Source of the DNA: Clostridia bacterium
GTDB lineage: Bacteria > Bacillota > Clostridia > Acetivibrionales > DSM-2933
Length of the DNA: 64,000 nucleotides
NCBI GenBank assembly: GCA_026418275.1
Contig: JAOABQ010000091.1
Span: 1-64,000 of the forward strand
Direction: 5' to 3'
Part shown: piece after piece, positions 8,630 through 17,344 of the stretch
Layout: each line of letters opens with the position of its first letter
Position numbering within the stretch: the first letter of the stretch is position 1
Notes under the pieces: generated by a model
What the model saw: only the letters and a program-made list of their open reading frames with translations
Told to the model about the DNA's origin: nothing
Databases searched by the model: none
Translations under genes and position numbers: made by a program

Positions 8630-9529
8630 TTAAATAATTTTCTTTCCTAATGCGGAGCAAATGAGTGATACTGCCAATTTACCCGTTTTATTCCGATGAT
8701 CCAAAATAGGGTTTACTTCCACAAACTCCATAGAACAAAGCTTTTTACTGGTAGAAATCATTTCTGTTGCGAGGTGGGCCTCCCGATAGGTAAGTCCGCC
8801 GGGGACCGGTGTACCCACACCAGGTGCTTCATCCGGGCTTAGCGCATCTAAATCAAAGCTCAAATGGAACCCTTCAGTGTCTGACTCAACGATACGCAAT
8901 GCTTTTTTTATCACATCCCTCATCCCGTACATATCAATATCTGTCATTGAAAAGACTGTAATGCCCGAACGTCTTATGAGCTCTGCTTCTTCTTTGTCAA
9001 GATTCCTGGCACCGATGATTACGACTTTTTCAGGATTTATATATTGAATTTCCTCCGGTTTAAACTTTGTTAGTTCCTTTACGCCCAACCCGGCGGAAGC
9101 GGCCAGTGACATTCCGTGGAGGTTTCCTGAAAGGGTTGTTTCTTCCGTATTACAGTCCCCATGGGCATCAATCCAAATAATACCGATGTTTTTGCGGACA
9201 CTTTGTGTACCCAGTATGGTCCCGGCGGCAATGCTGTGATCCCCTCCCAAAACAAGGGGGAAATTGCCTCTTTGCATGCTTTGCCGGACTGCATCTGAGA
9301 GAAGTGAATTGACTGCGGTGATTTCCTTGATGAATTTTGTTCTTGTATTATTGTTTTCTTCAATGCTTTCGAGAAGAGGGACCTCTATATTTCCCAAATC
9401 CTTACTATCGATGCCCAGATTATTTAATTCAGCTTTTAAACCCGCATACCTTACAGCACTTGGTCCCATATCCACACCCCTGCGGCTGGCTCCAAGATCT
9501 AACGGGACACCTATGATGTCAACAATCAT
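8630..9529 (-). CDS. rocF: Arginase
   Basis: 299 residues from ATG 9529, where AAAGGAGA is 6 bases upstream; a GTG two codons earlier overlaps that site and is less likely. The manganese-binding and active-site motifs are complete: GGDHS, WIDAHGDCNT with the following LHGM, and SFDLDALSPDEAPGVGTP. The enzyme hydrolyses arginine to ornithine and urea in the cytoplasm. Length is normal for bacterial arginases. Agmatinase is the main alternative in this ureohydrolase family, but the N-terminal GVPLDLGASRRGVDMGPSA favours arginase. It faces the ornithine cyclodeaminase operon, which would use its product. Confidence 0.9.
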   Translation of the reverse strand: MIVDIIGVPLDLGASRRGVDMGPSAVRYAGLKAELNNLGIDSKDLGNIEVPLLESIEENNNTRTKFIKEITAVNSLLSDAVRQSMQRGNFPLVLGGDHSIAAGTILGTQSVRKNIGIIWIDAHGDCNTEETTLSGNLHGMSLAASAGLGVKELTKFKPEEIQYINPEKVVIIGARNLDKEEAELIRRSGITVFSMTDIDMYGMRDVIKKALRIVESDTEGFHLSFDLDALSPDEAPGVGTPVPGGLTYREAHLATEMISTSKKLCSMEFVEVNPILDHRNKTGKLAVSLICSALGKKII

Positions 9530-9685
9530 CTGCACTCTCCTTTCGTTTTATATATATTTTCTATAAAAAAGTTAATAATATTCGCCGATGATAAGGATTC
9601 TTTGGTGACAGAGAAATTTATCTTACCCATATGTATTAAAAGCAATTTAACTATTTTTAATTTTATCAAAAAATTCAAGAAATAG

Positions 9686-9721
9686 GCCCCATACTCACTG
9701 TTTTAATGCAAAAATGGGGCG
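9686..9721 (-). terminator. Hairpin downstream of the kelch protease, weak terminator candidate
   Basis: GCCCCAT and ATGGGGC pair perfectly over 7 bp with a 20-base loop; on the minus strand CTATTTCTTGAATTTTTT follows. It lies 115 bases past the stop of the kelch protease, so it is a possible but not certain terminator. Confidence 0.4.
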
Positions 9722-9835
9722 ACCTTTTAAGTCAACCCCACTTTTATAAACAGGTATTGGTCAATTTATCCTATAGATTATCAAACACACCTTATTACAA
9801 TATGTAACAGAAAATTCTTATCGGTCTTTACACTT

Positions 9836-12800
9836 CTAAGGTGCAAACTCTTCTGTAACTGGGGCTAGAGTGAGAGCATCCCATCCACCCAATGCATAAA
9901 TCCTTTGATTTGCCGCTGATACAGTTAGGCCTTCTCTTTCATTTAGCATATTTGTTTTCAATGTCCAGGTATTTGATACGGGATCAAACTCCTCCACTTT
10001 TGAAGTTTCACCTGTATAACTCATAATACCGCCCAACACATATATTTTTCCGTTCAATGCTGCAGAAGACAAAGATTCCCTTGCAGAAGGCATATTGGCC
10101 TTTGTTGTCCATGTGTCTGTAACGGGGTTGTACTCTTGAACCAGGTTGGTCCTTCCACTGGGATTTCCGTCTGTACTCCCACCGATGATATATATTTTTC
10201 CATTTAGTACAGCAATAGCAAATTTTACCCTGGGAGTTGGCATATTAGCCTTTGTTGTCCAGGTGTTGTTTGAGGGATTATATTCCTGCACATCGACGGA
10301 GACATTACCGTCCGATTTCATACCGCCGATAGCGTATAATTTTCCATTTGCGGCAGCAACCCCCAGACTGTGTCTTGCGGTGGGCATATCGGCTTTGGTG
10401 ACCCATGAATTGGTGGCAGGGTTGTATTCTTCGACGCTGCCTAGAAAACTGCCGTTAAATCCGCCAATGACATATACTTTGCCATTTAATGAGGCAGAAC
10501 CATGGGATTTCCTGGCTATTGTCATACCAGCCCTCCAGGCCCAGGTATTGCTTTGGGGATCATAGGCTTGAACAATCTTGGTTGCTGCGAAGGTGGATGG
10601 GTCATATCCCCCGGTGACATAAACTTTGTTATTACATTCTGCCGAAGCGATATAGGGCATAGGGGCAGGCATATTTGGCTTTGCTGTCCAGATTCCCATT
10701 GGAACATATTCCAAAAGGGTATTTACGCTGTGGAAGCTAGTACCGCTACACCAGTCGATGGCACCCCCGGCAATATAAATTTTATTGTTGAGTTTTGTAC
10801 AGCCGAAACCGGTCCTTTCAAATTCCGGAATTTCCGCCTGCTGCCATTGATTGCTTACGGGATCGTATACTTCGGTATTTTCCGCTTCATCTCCACCAAT
10901 AGCATAAAGCATGCCGTTATATTCGACAAGGCTGTGTCCGTGCCTGGTGTGCAGCATATCCGTCTTCAAAGTCCAGGTATTCGTAGCCGGATTATATTCT
11001 TCCGTACTCTTTAGATATTGTATAGTACTATTTGCCCAGGTCAAGCCTCCGGTGACATAGATTTTACCGTTTACGACTGCCGCACCGGCGAAATCCCTTT
11101 TCGTGAGCATGTCTGCTTTGGCATTCCAGGTATCGGTGGCCGGATCATATTCATGTACTGTAGTACTGTTGTAATCCCCAAGTGCATAGATTTTTCCGTT
11201 TAAGACTACAACATTAAAATTTTCTTTGGCAACAGGCAGATCTGCCTTTTGTGTCCATTGATTGCTCCCAGGGTCGTATTCCTCAACAATATTGGTTTTT
11301 GTCCAATCATTGATACGTCCGCCCATGACATATATTTTTCCTCCAACTTCCGCAATGCCAAAATGGCTTCTGGTGGTAGTCATAGAGAGCTTAGGTGTCC
11401 AAGTGTCGGTAGAGGGGTTATATTCTTCAACTGTATTGACCATTTCATGGGCTTCGGTTTCCCCTCCCATTGCATACAGTTTTCCGTTTGCCGATATAAG
11501 CCCTACTCCTCTGACAGAATTTGAAATGCCGGATTTAAGCTTCCATGCAGGTGTGACTGCTGCACTCCCGTTTAAAGTGTAATCGATATAAAGGGTTGCT
11601 TCCGAACCGTCCCGGGTAATGGGAAAGCTGCTGGTACTTGACGCAAGAACTGTGCCATTAATATCGATCAGCTTGAAATCCTTGATGCTGAGAGGGGTTC
11701 CGTCTGCTGAATTATCTTTAAGGGAAATATACCAACGCTTGGGTGAGTTTAATATATTCTCCGAATTTTCTATAAGCTCGGCATAATCCAAGGCAAATGT
11801 GCCGTCTATGGGAGTCAATGTGCCGTCAAAGGCATATTCTCCGCCTGCGTCAGTTAATAGTGTATAGAATTTCTTGATTTTTTCAGGACTGGTTTTATTG
11901 GTTTCCGAGTATCCCAGAGAAACTTCAATTTGGTTTCTTTTCCCATGGTTTAACTTAAACTGCGCCATTAATTTGGGGGTGTATGCATTCTTTACGGTGA
12001 TCCAGTAAGCACTGTTTCCACTCCAACCAAATTTCCGTTGAATAGGGTTATAGGATCCCTGAACGGAAGATACTTTGTTTAACGCGTCGTAGGCCATCCA
12101 TCTGAAACCGTTGTTTCCGTCGTTGGTGCCCCAGGAGTTTGCTATTTTAAAAGCACCTTTTTCCCCGGGGTCTATCAGGGAATTTTTATTAATATCTGTC
12201 CAAATAGTATCGTTATATCCCACTAAGGTCATGGAGTGACCGCCGGATTCATAGCTTTGGACACATATTTGTTGTCCAACATATGGATCGTCTTCCAATA
12301 TAAAAGGATCGTTCCCAATTGTAGTATTATCCCAAAAGTTGGGATTCGATCCCATTACCAGGACATATCCATTATTTAAAAGGTTTTTGATGTTATAAAG
12401 ATCCTCATCGGACTCGGAGGTGATGGGGGTCGTATTGACGTCATCACCAAAATTTACATAGCCTATTTTATCGATTTTATAGTTGGCAGCATTCCTCCAT
12501 GTGTTTGGATCTGTACTCCACTCCAGATAATTCTTTGGATCAGCTTTCAATCCACTATATGGAAAGTTTGCCCAAGTAGCAGCACCATGTTCCTTCATAA
12601 TCCGGTAATTTGCGATAGGATTGCTCCCTCCATCCAGTCCACGATTATTCATATTGTAAGTCCATTTGGGAGAAAACTTTTTTAAATTATTCGGGTCATT
12701 TTTCGTGTCCCATCCTTTTGAGAACGCTGTCATATACGTCATCTGATAGTATGTAGTGGAAAATGCGGCACAGGACCCAAGCTCTGCTTGGTCCGTGATA

Positions 12801-13228
12801 GGAGGGAAGCAGGCAAGTTCACTATTGTCTACCTCGGAAGGCAGGGGATAAGTTTGAGACTGGACAGGTGCACTCCGCTGCGTTAGGGTCTGTTGGGTCC
12901 CTTCATAATTGCTGTAAGCAACCACTTCTTCTCCAAGGGGTACTGCGATGTCTTGAGACAAATCTTTTTGCCCTCTTTTTTTTAGCTCTTTGTTGAGCCT
13001 TTCAAGTCCTAGTTGGTTGGGCATAATTTTTTCTGCTTTTACTGCATTTTTTTTCAACCATTCCACATCTTCCTTTGAAGGCGGTAAAGAGCCTGTAACA
13101 TGAACGGGAGCTTTACTTTCCTTGGATTTTACATTTTCGGGGTTTGCCCAGGCATACATGCTTGATGATGTCAATAGTAATGCTGACAGGGCTATAGATA
13201 TAAATTTTTTTGTTTTGTTATGAAGCAT
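9836..13228 (-). CDS. Secreted papain-like cysteine protease with twelve kelch repeats
   Basis: 1130 residues. Signal peptide (about 1-28), propeptide-like charged region (30-130), then a C1 peptidase domain (about 132-420) with DQAELGSC (Gln147, Cys153), GGHSMTLVGYND (His331) and KIANSWGT (Asn364). All four papain catalytic positions are present. A calcium-loop-like insert DINKNSLIDPGE sits between His and Asn. A linker domain (420-585) leads to twelve kelch motifs of the form NGKIYVxGG...EYNPxTxTW (about 590-1128), enough for two six-bladed propellers. It is probably an extracellular protease with a binding platform; the target is unknown. AAGGAGTG precedes the ATG. It appears monocistronic. 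Confidence 0.88.
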   Translation of the reverse strand: MLHNKTKKFISIALSALLLTSSSMYAWANPENVKSKESKAPVHVTGSLPPSKEDVEWLKKNAVKAEKIMPNQLGLERLNKELKKRGQKDLSQDIAVPLGEEVVAYSNYEGTQQTLTQRSAPVQSQTYPLPSEVDNSELACFPPITDQAELGSCAAFSTTYYQMTYMTAFSKGWDTKNDPNNLKKFSPKWTYNMNNRGLDGGSNPIANYRIMKEHGAATWANFPYSGLKADPKNYLEWSTDPNTWRNAANYKIDKIGYVNFGDDVNTTPITSESDEDLYNIKNLLNNGYVLVMGSNPNFWDNTTIGNDPFILEDDPYVGQQICVQSYESGGHSMTLVGYNDTIWTDINKNSLIDPGEKGAFKIANSWGTNDGNNGFRWMAYDALNKVSSVQGSYNPIQRKFGWSGNSAYWITVKNAYTPKLMAQFKLNHGKRNQIEVSLGYSETNKTSPEKIKKFYTLLTDAGGEYAFDGTLTPIDGTFALDYAELIENSENILNSPKRWYISLKDNSADGTPLSIKDFKLIDINGTVLASSTSSFPITRDGSEATLYIDYTLNGSAAVTPAWKLKSGISNSVRGVGLISANGKLYAMGGETEAHEMVNTVEEYNPSTDTWTPKLSMTTTRSHFGIAEVGGKIYVMGGRINDWTKTNIVEEYDPGSNQWTQKADLPVAKENFNVVVLNGKIYALGDYNSTTVHEYDPATDTWNAKADMLTKRDFAGAAVVNGKIYVTGGLTWANSTIQYLKSTEEYNPATNTWTLKTDMLHTRHGHSLVEYNGMLYAIGGDEAENTEVYDPVSNQWQQAEIPEFERTGFGCTKLNNKIYIAGGAIDWCSGTSFHSVNTLLEYVPMGIWTAKPNMPAPMPYIASAECNNKVYVTGGYDPSTFAATKIVQAYDPQSNTWAWRAGMTIARKSHGSASLNGKVYVIGGFNGSFLGSVEEYNPATNSWVTKADMPTARHSLGVAAANGKLYAIGGMKSDGNVSVDVQEYNPSNNTWTTKANMPTPRVKFAIAVLNGKIYIIGGSTDGNPSGRTNLVQEYNPVTDTWTTKANMPSARESLSSAALNGKIYVLGGIMSYTGETSKVEEFDPVSNTWTLKTNMLNEREGLTVSAANQRIYALGGWDALTLAPVTEEFAP

Positions 13229-14302
13229 GATGACACTCCTTTATATAGTTTTATTTTACAAGTTACGATTGTATTGGAAGCAAGTTTAAACTAAAAATGT
13301 CCTAAAGATTGCTGTTTTTTAGGTCTTTTAAAAAGGGTGTTTATTTTAATATGGTTTGTACGCATAAAATACTGTTCTATAGATAACGAAGTGTAAACAT
13401 AGAAAATTTGAGAGATGAAATACCTGGTTTACTTAGGTGTCAGAAATCGAAATTTTTGCTTTTATAGTTCGTTATCTATAACTTGCTATGGGGAGTTTTG
13501 AACAATCCTCCTTTCCTAATTGATATAAAGACCTAAGAATACGGAGAGTTTTTCTCTGGCTAGTGCCTCGTAACGTAATTCTTTTCTAGAGTATGCGAGG
13601 CACAAACAGAGGGAATGCATTTTTAACACTTTGAAACTTAAAATTTGTTGTGCTAAAAAGCACTAGTATGAGTTAAGATTAAAAGGAACACCAACTTTAC
13701 GGTAAATAGAATTTGGCAGCAAGTACAGGTTGGAAAGCTTATGCAGCCTACACTTTTACTGTGCTTATAGTCGCTTCCTTCTGTTATATTTGTATTAGAT
13801 AGATACTACGAGGGAGAAGGCCATTTTATGTATCTGGAAATTATAAGTATTAGGAGAAAAATGTATGATAATGAAAACTATGGATGTAGAGTTTTTTCGT
13901 AACTTATATTGAGATTATTATACAAAAGTGGATTAGGAAGTTCAATATGTCAAAAGTCACTATTTTTACTGTGAGAATATGACTTTCGTCACTTTTTGTT
14001 ATTAATTTAACAGGCAGAAGCGAATATATTTAACAAGGGGTTAAACTATTTCTAAAAATTAAACTTTAAAATGAGTAGAAGTAGTGGTAAAATTATTTTA
14101 TATACATAATGCCGATAAATGATTAACTTATTTTTCAAGAGAACAGTCAAATCATGATGAATACTATTTTGTTTCAAATACATGCATGCTTCACAACTCA
14201 AGTCGCTGTCATTAGAAATTTCCAAAGAAAAGGTCAATATTCATTTTAATCCGAAGTGGTATAAAAGCTTAAAACGTGTTGTCTCCAACTATTTTTCCAT
14301 AA
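13229..14302. other. Long intergenic region upstream of the sensor kinase
   Basis: About 1.07 kb, AT-rich, without a convincing gene; the only frame above 60 codons (14052-14237, minus) has no ribosome site or recognisable product. It holds repeat B copy 1. I see no riboswitch or tRNA. Confidence 0.6.
13378..13480 (+). mobile_element. MITE-like repeat family B, copy 1
   Basis: TATAGATAACGAA (13378-13390) is mirrored exactly at 13468-13480 as TTCGTTATCTATA. Taking TA as a target duplication, the element is TAGATAACGAA...TTCGTTATCTA. An inner stem ACCT...AGGT makes the whole element one long imperfect hairpin. No coding capacity. The interior matches copies 2 and 3. Confidence 0.8.
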
Positions 14303-16087
14303 GTGATGGTGAAAAAATTGAATGATAAAATGAAAAAAAATAAACGGACGTTAAAAAAGAGAGTACGGAAGATTATAGCCTTTTGTGTTTTTTTAACTGT
14401 TGTATTGTTCAGCGGGGCTGTTATCTACGGCACCATGCATATGGTTAAAATGGAGGGAGATTTTTTATCTCAGCAAATCAGCCGAGGAATAGCGATGGAG
14501 ATGAATTCTTCCTACTTTCTTAGAAGCATGGGGATAAAAAGCCTTGAAGAGTTCAATCCCGAAAGTACTTTTGCGGAGGAATGGCTGGAAAACATAAGAA
14601 AGCGGGAAAAGGACACATATATCGAGGAAATCGGAATAAATGCAGGATTCGACAACCGGGAAGAAAAAAACCTGGCAACCAGTAGGGATTTGGAGTCTGT
14701 GATTTATACCCGGATTGTAATCAATAACAGAATTGTCTATTTAAACGGTAAGTTTAACGATAACAAGAACACTCAAAATATTGAAGCTGAGCATGATTTG
14801 CTAAGTAAAATTTACAGGTACTTTATAAATACCCAGACAACCAATGACCTCATAAATTCTTCAGGTAAAAAAATTGGTGAGGTTACGGTTATGATCAGCT
14901 CCGACCTCTTATTTATGCAAGCAATCCTTATAATTTCCGGAATCATATTTTTGGGAATGGTTATGATCGGGGTTGCAAATCTCATCGGTAAAATTCTTAC
15001 TATATCCGTATCAAAACCTCTTGAACAGCTAAACTATAAAATCGATGCTCTAGCGCATGAAGACTTTGAAAGCTGTATCAATAAACAAATTGTATTAAAA
15101 AAGCCATTACGGGAGATTGAAAACCTTGCAGATTCTACAAACTTAATTATGTACAAAATGAAGGAATATAAAAATATTTTAATGCAGCAAAAAGGTGAGT
15201 TGGTCGAAAAAAACGAAGAATTGGAAGCACAAAATGATGAATTAATAAGGTCAAGAACACAAATTGAGGAGCAAAAGTGCGTTCTTGAGCAGCAAAATGA
15301 GGAACTGGAAGCTCAAAATATAGAGCTTTTTGAGTCGAAGAAAAAGATTGAAGAGACCCAGACCCTTTTGGTTCAGTCCGAAAATATGGCTTCGGTAGGA
15401 CAGCTTACCGCCGCTATAACCCACGAGATCAATACTCCGTTGGGGGCCATAATGAGCAATGTACAGATTTGCGACATGCTGACCAAGATGCTAAATAGCA
15501 ATGAGACGGTAAATTCAAATGAGGAACTAAAAGAATTAATGGAGCAAATGAAAGAAGCCAACAGTGTGAGCATAATGGGCTGCAAACGCGTTATTGAAAT
15601 TATCAAAAGCCTCAAAACCTTTTCAAAAATTGATCAGGCGGAATTCCAGCAGGTAAATATTGTTGAGGGAATTCAAAGTGTGCTTATATTGACATCCAAC
15701 TTATGGAAGAACAAAATCAAAATTTATGAGGAGTATGGGGAAATACCTCATGTGAAATGCTTTCCGGGCTTATTAAACCAAGTGTTTATGAATATTATCA
15801 CCAATGCTATTCAGGCTATAGAAAATTCAGGAGAGATATATATAAAAACCTATAAGGACGATAAGAATGTATATGTATCCATCAGGGATACGGGTTCGGG
15901 AATCAGGGAAGAGCATCTTGAAAGAATATTTGATTCGGGATTTACCACCAAGAATACTGGGGTGGGCATGGGAATCGGCCTAAAAATCTGTCAAAACATT
16001 ATTCAAAAACATAATGGAGAAATCATTGTGCGGAGTGATTGGGGGAAAGGTACGGAGTTTATTATAACGGTACCTCTTGAGGTTTAA
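14303..16087 (+). CDS. Membrane sensor histidine kinase
   Basis: 594 residues. Membrane segment (about 25-47), extracytoplasmic sensor region without a family I recognise (48-205), second membrane segment (206-230), HAMP-like linker (231-285) and a coiled coil of repeated EELEAQNDEL/EELEAQNIEL blocks (290-365). The HisKA domain follows with phospho-acceptor about His374 (THEINTPLGA). The HATPase domain (about 470-592) shows N box NIITNAIQAIE, DTGSGI and GMGIGLKI. The start is GTG 14303 or ATG three bases on; the ribosome site is weak. The HD-GYP response regulator gene begins 91 bases later and is the likely partner. Confidence 0.88.
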   Translation: MMVKKLNDKMKKNKRTLKKRVRKIIAFCVFLTVVLFSGAVIYGTMHMVKMEGDFLSQQISRGIAMEMNSSYFLRSMGIKSLEEFNPESTFAEEWLENIRKREKDTYIEEIGINAGFDNREEKNLATSRDLESVIYTRIVINNRIVYLNGKFNDNKNTQNIEAEHDLLSKIYRYFINTQTTNDLINSSGKKIGEVTVMISSDLLFMQAILIISGIIFLGMVMIGVANLIGKILTISVSKPLEQLNYKIDALAHEDFESCINKQIVLKKPLREIENLADSTNLIMYKMKEYKNILMQQKGELVEKNEELEAQNDELIRSRTQIEEQKCVLEQQNEELEAQNIELFESKKKIEETQTLLVQSENMASVGQLTAAITHEINTPLGAIMSNVQICDMLTKMLNSNETVNSNEELKELMEQMKEANSVSIMGCKRVIEIIKSLKTFSKIDQAEFQQVNIVEGIQSVLILTSNLWKNKIKIYEEYGEIPHVKCFPGLLNQVFMNIITNAIQAIENSGEIYIKTYKDDKNVYVSIRDTGSGIREEHLERIFDSGFTTKNTGVGMGIGLKICQNIIQKHNGEIIVRSDWGKGTEFIITVPLEV

Positions 16088-16177
16088 AGGTTGAAATGTA
16101 GGGTTGACATAAACTGTTTTCCTTAAAAAGGATAATAGCATTAATTGTTTCTAATACAGTTTCGGAGGTAAGCGGTG

Positions 16178-17245
16178 ATGAGTAAAGCAATTATGATTGT
16201 GGATGATGAGCAGATGATAACAAGTACCTTGGCTGCCTTGATTAAAATGTTTTTAAAACGTCAGGTTATGACGTTTAATGATCCTGAGGAAGCACTCAAA
16301 TCGGAGTGGTTCATAAACAATGATGTGGATTTGATCATATCCGACTTCTTAATGCCGGGAATGAACGGGATAGAATTTTTAAAAAGTGTAAGAGAAAAAA
16401 ATCCCGATGCGGTAACCATCCTTTTAACCGGGTATGCAGACAAGGAAAATGCCATTAAGAGCATCAATGAGGTTGGGGTTTATTATTATCTGGAAAAGCC
16501 TTGGGATAATACAAACCTGATAAAAATTATTCAAAACGGATTGGAGAAAAAAGAATTGTCCGATGAACTCAAAGTAAAGTACTTTGAGCTAAAGGAATCC
16601 AACTTGGAAGTGGAGCGGCTTTATAACCTGTTAAAAAACGATTATCAAAAGGAAGTTGAAAACGTAAAAAACCTTGTAGTATCCCTGGCAAATGTTATAG
16701 AAGCAAAGGACAAATATACCGATGGTCATACGCGGCGTGTCGGGCTCATCAGCGGTTTGATCGGACAGAAGCTTCATATGTCCCGGGAGCAAATACATAA
16801 CCTGGAGATTGCAGGAATCATCCATGATATTGGAAAAGTGGGTGTCCCGGAAGGCATTTTAAACAAACCGGGAAAACTGACCGATGAGGAATTTGAAATT
16901 ATGAAAAGGCATTCGGTGATCGGAGAAAATATCTGCAAGCCGCTAAGCTGTCTTCAAAAATGTCTTGATCCGGTAAGGCATCATCACGAAAAACTGAATG
17001 GTTCCGGGTATCCGGACGGACTTCAAGGAAGTGAAATTTCCCTTGAAGCCAGAATCCTTGCGGTAGTAGATATTTTTGACGCGTTATATTCCAAACGGCC
17101 CTATAGAGACAAGCTCCCCATGGACAAAGTAAAGGCAATCATAAAAGAGGAAAGGGATAGGGGGGCATTGGATGAGCGTGTTGTAGATGTTTTATTTGAA
17201 CTTATCGATACAGAAAGTTTAAATGATATTATAGAAAACGGATAG
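16178..17245 (+). CDS. Response regulator with HD-GYP c-di-GMP phosphodiesterase domain
   Basis: 355 residues. Receiver domain (about 3-120) with DDE near the N-terminus and phospho-acceptor about Asp56 (IISDFLMPGMNG). A coiled linker (125-165) joins it to an HD-GYP domain (about 165-345) with EAKDKYTDGHTRRV, HDIGK and HHEKLNGSGYP. HD-GYP enzymes hydrolyse cyclic di-GMP, so the pair probably links a membrane signal to c-di-GMP turnover. This organisation is RpfG-like. Start: ATG 16178 behind CGGAGG; GTG 16175 is equally close. A strong hairpin follows the stop. Confidence 0.9.
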   Translation: MSKAIMIVDDEQMITSTLAALIKMFLKRQVMTFNDPEEALKSEWFINNDVDLIISDFLMPGMNGIEFLKSVREKNPDAVTILLTGYADKENAIKSINEVGVYYYLEKPWDNTNLIKIIQNGLEKKELSDELKVKYFELKESNLEVERLYNLLKNDYQKEVENVKNLVVSLANVIEAKDKYTDGHTRRVGLISGLIGQKLHMSREQIHNLEIAGIIHDIGKVGVPEGILNKPGKLTDEEFEIMKRHSVIGENICKPLSCLQKCLDPVRHHHEKLNGSGYPDGLQGSEISLEARILAVVDIFDALYSKRPYRDKLPMDKVKAIIKEERDRGALDERVVDVLFELIDTESLNDIIENG

Positions 17246-17249
17246 AAAG

Positions 17250-17284
17250 GCACCTTACCCTGATCCTGGGTAAGGTGCTTTCAA
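17250..17284 (+). terminator. Terminator hairpin after the HD-GYP gene
   Basis: GCACCTTACCC pairs perfectly with GGGTAAGGTGC (11 bp, loop TGATCCT), followed by TTTC. It lies 4 bases after the stop. The short T-tract is the only weakness. Confidence 0.7.
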
Positions 17285-17344
17285 GTAAAGGCGGTATTGT
17301 AAAACCATCGTAAGTATTGGCATTAAAAAAGTTGTGAACTGGCT

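Noticed and set aside
14052-14237. 61-codon minus-strand frame in the spacer before the sensor kinase
   Set aside because: No ribosome site, odd composition and no match to a family I know; likely chance in AT-rich DNA.
16104-16135. Sigma-A promoter (TTGACA...GATAAT) before the HD-GYP gene
   Set aside because: The spacing is about 21 bases, too long for a good promoter; cotranscription with the kinase gene is more plausible.
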